A stretch of 64,000 bases of DNA from Pseudomonas paracarnis (lineage in GTDB: Bacteria > Pseudomonadota > Gammaproteobacteria > Pseudomonadales > Pseudomonadaceae), in NCBI RefSeq assembly GCF_904063055.1, contig NZ_CAJFCN010000005.1, positions 372,001 to 436,000 of the forward strand, in the 5' to 3' direction. The translations under genes and the position numbers were made by a program. Positions 60,048-64,000 of this stretch are shown here, piece by piece (positions within the stretch are counted from its first letter, which is position 1; each line of letters starts with the position of its first letter). The notes below the pieces were generated by a model. It was not told the DNA's origin, did no database searches, and was given only the letters and a program-made list of their open reading frames with translations.

Positions 60048-60137
60048 TGTGGGAGCCGGGCTTGCCCGCGATAGCGTTAGGTCAGGCAATAAGAGGCTGG
60101 CTGATACACCGCTATCGCAGGCAAGCCAGCTCCCACA
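60048..60137. repeat. REPIN after the MFS gene
   Basis: Left arm TGTGGGAGCCGGGCTTGCCCG (with one extra base) and right arm GCAGGCAAGCCAGCTCCCAC. It separates the convergent MFS and adenine deaminase genes. Confidence 0.88.
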
Positions 60138-60159
60138 GGTTGAGTCCAGGTCTATTCAG

Positions 60160-61146
<987 letters not shown>

Positions 61147-61306
61147 CTACAGGCCATGGCTGAAATAATCGGCAAAACCTGACCAGCAGGAGAGTATTTC
61201 TGTCACTCACGCAAGGGCGGCCTGAACTAAGGTGTAACGAAACGTTAGTGGCTCGGCGCAGTCTGTACCCCATCAATGACTGATTCGCTGTATGAAAAGG
61301 CCCGGA

Positions 61307-62398
61307 ATGCTCACATCCCTCAAGCAAGAAAAATTCATGCTGCTGGCGCTGATTGCCGCCATCGCCGCCTACCCGCTGGAACACTGGATGCTCCACAGCG
61401 GCCAACTGGTCGCGCTGCTGGCCGGCTTCGCGCTGATCGCGTTTATCGTGATGGCATCGATGCGCGTGGCTCATCACGCCGAGCAGTTGGCGGAAAAAGT
61501 CGGTGACCCCTACGGCACCATGATCCTGACCCTCGCCGCGGTATTGGTGGAGGTGGTGATCCTGGCGATCATGATGAGCAACGAGCCATCGCCGACGCTG
61601 GTGCGCGATACCATTTACTCAGCGGTGATGCTCGATATCAACGGCATCCTCGGCCTGGCCGCGCTGATGGGCGGCATCAAGCATGGCGAACAGTCCTACA
61701 ACGATGACTCGGCGCGCACCTACAGTGTGATGATTCTTACTGCCATGGGTGTGTCGATGGTGGTGCCGGAATTTATCCCCGAAGCGGACTGGAAAATTTA
61801 CTCGGCCTTCACCATTGGCGCGATGGTGGTGCTTTACACCTTGTTCCTGCGCATGCAGGTGGGGCCGCACAGTTATTTCTTCAGCTACAGCTATCCGGAA
61901 AAACGCCGTAAGAAACAGCCGGAAGACGAGCACGCGCCGTCTGTCAGCCTGACGTTTTCCATTGCGACCCTGGTGTTTGGGGTGATCGTGATTGGCGCGC
62001 TGGCCGAGGTGATGTCAAAGACCCTCGACCTGGGCCTGGAAGGGACCGGCGCACCGCCGGTGATTACCGCGATTGTGGTGGCGGCTATCTCGGCCGCGCC
62101 GGAGATCCTCACGGCACTGCGCGCCGCGTTGGCCAACCGCATGCAATCGGTGGTCAACATCGCGCTGGGGGCTTCGTTGTCTACGGTGATCCTGACGGTG
62201 CCGGTGATGGAAGCCATGGCGCTCTACACCGGGCAGCCGTTCCAGATGGCGATGACGCCGGTGCAAACGGTGATGGTGTTTATCACCCTGATCGTCAGCG
62301 CGATCAACCTCAACGACGGGGAAACCAATGCGATAGAAGGGATGACGCATTTTGTGTTGTTTGCGACCTTTATCATGCTGTCGCTGTTGGGGCTATAA
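61307..62398 (+). CDS. chaA: Calcium/proton (Na+/H+) antiporter, ChaA-like
   Basis: A 363-residue inner-membrane cation/proton exchanger of the CaCA family. Two homologous halves carry the alpha-repeat acidic motifs (TLAAVLVEVVILAIMM and VVAAISAAPEILTALRAAL). A charged loop EKRRKKQPEDEH separates them. It should export Ca2+ (or Na+/K+) in exchange for H+. The start at 61307 is chosen over the ATG at 61292 because AAAAGG lies 6 bases ahead of it. It is a single gene followed by a REPIN. Confidence 0.9.
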   Translation: MLTSLKQEKFMLLALIAAIAAYPLEHWMLHSGQLVALLAGFALIAFIVMASMRVAHHAEQLAEKVGDPYGTMILTLAAVLVEVVILAIMMSNEPSPTLVRDTIYSAVMLDINGILGLAALMGGIKHGEQSYNDDSARTYSVMILTAMGVSMVVPEFIPEADWKIYSAFTIGAMVVLYTLFLRMQVGPHSYFFSYSYPEKRRKKQPEDEHAPSVSLTFSIATLVFGVIVIGALAEVMSKTLDLGLEGTGAPPVITAIVVAAISAAPEILTALRAALANRMQSVVNIALGASLSTVILTVPVMEAMALYTGQPFQMAMTPVQTVMVFITLIVSAINLNDGETNAIEGMTHFVLFATFIMLSLLGL

Positions 62399-62426
62399 CC
62401 CGATTTGAACGGCGCCGCAGACCCAA

Positions 62427-62515
62427 TGTGGGAGCGGGCTTGCTCGCGAATGCGGTGGTTCAGTCACAGATGTACTGACTGACACAGCGCATTCGCGAGC
62501 AAGCCCGCTCCCACA
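62427..62515. repeat. REPIN, GGGAGCGGGCTTGCTCGCG type
   Basis: Inverted arms TGTGGGAGCGGGCTTGCTCG and complement, almost identical in type to 4687-4775. It separates the convergent antiporter and deaminase genes. Confidence 0.9.
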
Positions 62516-62533
62516 TTTTGATTGGTGCCTGGC

Positions 62534-63892
62534 TTAGGTGCCTGCGATCAACTGGCGCGCTGCCTGGCTGTGATCCGCGATCAAGCCTTTCAGATCCAGC
62601 CCTTCGACTTGGCCGTCGATCACCCGCCATTGACCTGCGATCATCACCCGGTCTGCCCGGTCCGCACCGCACAACAGCAGCGCGGAAATGGGGTCATGGC
62701 TGCCGGAGAAGCGCAGCTCATCAAGCTTGAACAGTGCCAGGTCCGCCTGTTTGCCTACTGCCAACTCGCCAATATCCGTGCGCCCCAGCAACTGCGCCGA
62801 GCCCTTGGTGGCCCAGCCCAATACACCTTCGGGGGTGATCTTTTCCGCGCCGTAGCGCAGGCGCTGGATGTACAGGGCCTGGCGTGCTTCAAGGATCATG
62901 TTCGAGGCGTCGTTGGAGGCGGAGCCGTCCACGCCCAGGCCGATGGGGGCGCCGGCGGCGAGCAGGTCCAGGGTCGGGCAAATGCCGGAGGCCAGGCGCA
63001 TATTCGAGCTTGGGCAATGGCAGATGCCGGTGCCGGCTGCGCCCAGGCGCTCGATTTCGTCCGGGTTGAAGTGAATGCCGTGGGCCAGCCAGGTGCGCGG
63101 GCCAAGCCAGCCGACGCTGTCGAGGTAATCCACGGTACGCAGCCCGAAGCGTTGCAGGCAGAAATCTTCCTCATCAAGGGTTTCCGCCAAATGGGTGTGC
63201 AGGCGCACGTCCAACTGGTTGGCCAGCTCGGCGCTGGCTTGCATGATTTCGGGGGTGACGGAAAACGGCGAGCACGGCGCCAGGGCGATCTGGATCTGCG
63301 CACCGTCACCGCGCTGGTGATATTCGCGGATCAGGCGCTGGCTGTCTTCGAGAATCACTTGGCCTTGCTGCACCGTTTGCTGCGGCGGCAGGCCGCCATC
63401 GGCTTCGCCCAGGCTCATGGAACCGCGGGTGAGCATGGCGCGCATCCCCAGTTCACGCACGCTGTCTACCTGCACATCAATGGCGTTTTCCAAACCATCG
63501 GGGAACAGGTAGTGGTGGTCGGCCGCCGTGGTGCAGCCCGAGAGCAGCAATTCGGCCAGGGCGACTTTGCTGGCCAGGGCGAGTTTTTCCGGGGTGAGTC
63601 GCGCCCATACCGGGTACAGGGTTTTCAGCCAGGGAAACAGCGGCTGGTTGACCACCGGGCCCCAGGCACGGGTCAGGGTTTGATAGAAGTGGTGGTGGGT
63701 GTTGATCAGCCCAGGCAGCACCACATGCTCGCGGGCATCGAACACCTGCGCGCAAGGCTGCGCAGGCGCTTGCCCTTGGGCCAGCACTTCGGTGATGACA
63801 CCGTCTTGCAGCACCAGGCCGCCACGGGCATCGAGGCCATTGGCGGTGAAAATCGCGAGGGGGTTTTTTAACCAGATACGGGTCGCAGGCAT
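62534..63892 (-). CDS. 8-oxoguanine deaminase
   Basis: A 452-residue amidohydrolase of the TrzN/AtzA-like group. Metal-binding motifs are LINTHHHFYQ, HTHLAET, LAHGIH and GVDGSASND. Length and sequence fit the 8-oxoguanine deaminase characterised as PA0142 in P. aeruginosa, which converts 8-oxoguanine to uric acid. It would take part in salvage or disposal of oxidised purines, together with the adenine deaminase nearby. Strict substrate identity cannot be proved from sequence. Confidence 0.9.
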   Translation of the reverse strand: MPATRIWLKNPLAIFTANGLDARGGLVLQDGVITEVLAQGQAPAQPCAQVFDAREHVVLPGLINTHHHFYQTLTRAWGPVVNQPLFPWLKTLYPVWARLTPEKLALASKVALAELLLSGCTTAADHHYLFPDGLENAIDVQVDSVRELGMRAMLTRGSMSLGEADGGLPPQQTVQQGQVILEDSQRLIREYHQRGDGAQIQIALAPCSPFSVTPEIMQASAELANQLDVRLHTHLAETLDEEDFCLQRFGLRTVDYLDSVGWLGPRTWLAHGIHFNPDEIERLGAAGTGICHCPSSNMRLASGICPTLDLLAAGAPIGLGVDGSASNDASNMILEARQALYIQRLRYGAEKITPEGVLGWATKGSAQLLGRTDIGELAVGKQADLALFKLDELRFSGSHDPISALLLCGADRADRVMIAGQWRVIDGQVEGLDLKGLIADHSQAARQLIAGT

Positions 63893-64000
63893 TGGCCGGC
63901 TCCTCTGAATGATGGGTTCAGGTTTGCCAGCTCAGTGTTGCCCTGTCTGCTGATCCAGGGTCGCCGGGGAGGGCGAGGAGGGCAGTTTACGCGTGGATCG
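63893..64000. other. Upstream region of the 8-oxoguanine deaminase gene
   Basis: The last 108 bases of the window hold the presumed deaminase leader (GAGGAGCC just ahead of the start). I see no further gene or repeat before the edge. Confidence 0.5.

Overview
The window looks like a chromosomal segment of a Pseudomonas fluorescens-group bacterium. The evidence is the protein sequences, the gene order (prmA-accC-accB-aroQ, then an MCP, a GcbA-type diguanylate cyclase, a DUF2333 gene, a NUDIX gene, sui1 and speA, which matches my memory of the PA4839-PA4850 region of P. aeruginosa), the high G+C content, and many REP/REPIN palindromes of the GTGGGAGC[TG]GGCTTGC and GTAGGAGCGAGC types between genes. 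I found no rRNA, tRNA, prophage, insertion sequence or CRISPR array.

Region by region. 1-13 kb: housekeeping genes (zinc-ribbon DUF3426 protein, ribosomal protein L11 methyltransferase, acetyl-CoA carboxylase subunits, dehydroquinase), a chemoreceptor, the dual-REC diguanylate cyclase and arginine decarboxylase. 13-25 kb: a MATE exporter, a periplasmic alpha-2-macroglobulin lipoprotein with its usual partner pbpC, a MazG-like pyrophosphohydrolase, cmoM and two DUF4136 lipoproteins. 25-40.3 kb: a complete Flp/Tad pilus locus. It has a Tad-domain pseudopilin-like protein, the PprA sensor kinase, a TadE-type pseudopilin, the FppA prepilin peptidase, the PprB regulator, then the rcpC-rcpA-tadZ-tadA-tadB-tadC-tadD-DUF3613 operon, the flp pilin and a receiver-only response regulator. 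40.8-45.1 kb: a REPIN array, a TpsB/ShlB-type outer-membrane transporter, and a Gly/Thr heptad-repeat lipoprotein that is not a normal TpsA substrate. 45.4-50 kb: a fused FabG, a MaoC dehydratase and a divergent thiolase, then a RIO kinase. 50-53.5 kb: copper homeostasis (cueR, copA, a small secreted protein, copZ) with two recognisable CueR promoters. 53.6-64 kb: transporters, a quinone-oxidoreductase-like/ABM monooxygenase pair beside a LysR gene, a winged-helix regulator, adenine deaminase, a Ca2+/H+ antiporter and 8-oxoguanine deaminase.

The genes most worth attention are about surface attachment. PprA/PprB, FppA, the Tad machine and Flp form one functional unit. The adjacent TpsB plus Gly/Thr-repeat lipoprotein may belong to the same programme: the flp and lipoprotein leaders both carry TAATAC at almost the same distance from the start codon (124 and 126 nt), and the lipoprotein shares the motif TGLGTPVS with the Tad-domain protein at 25.2-27.1 kb. 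A second notable feature is a REPIN at the very 5' end of pbpC, which appears to have replaced or extended the normal N-terminus.

Coordinates, start codons and motifs were read by eye from the sequence. Family names come from remembered domain signatures, and no database search was run.
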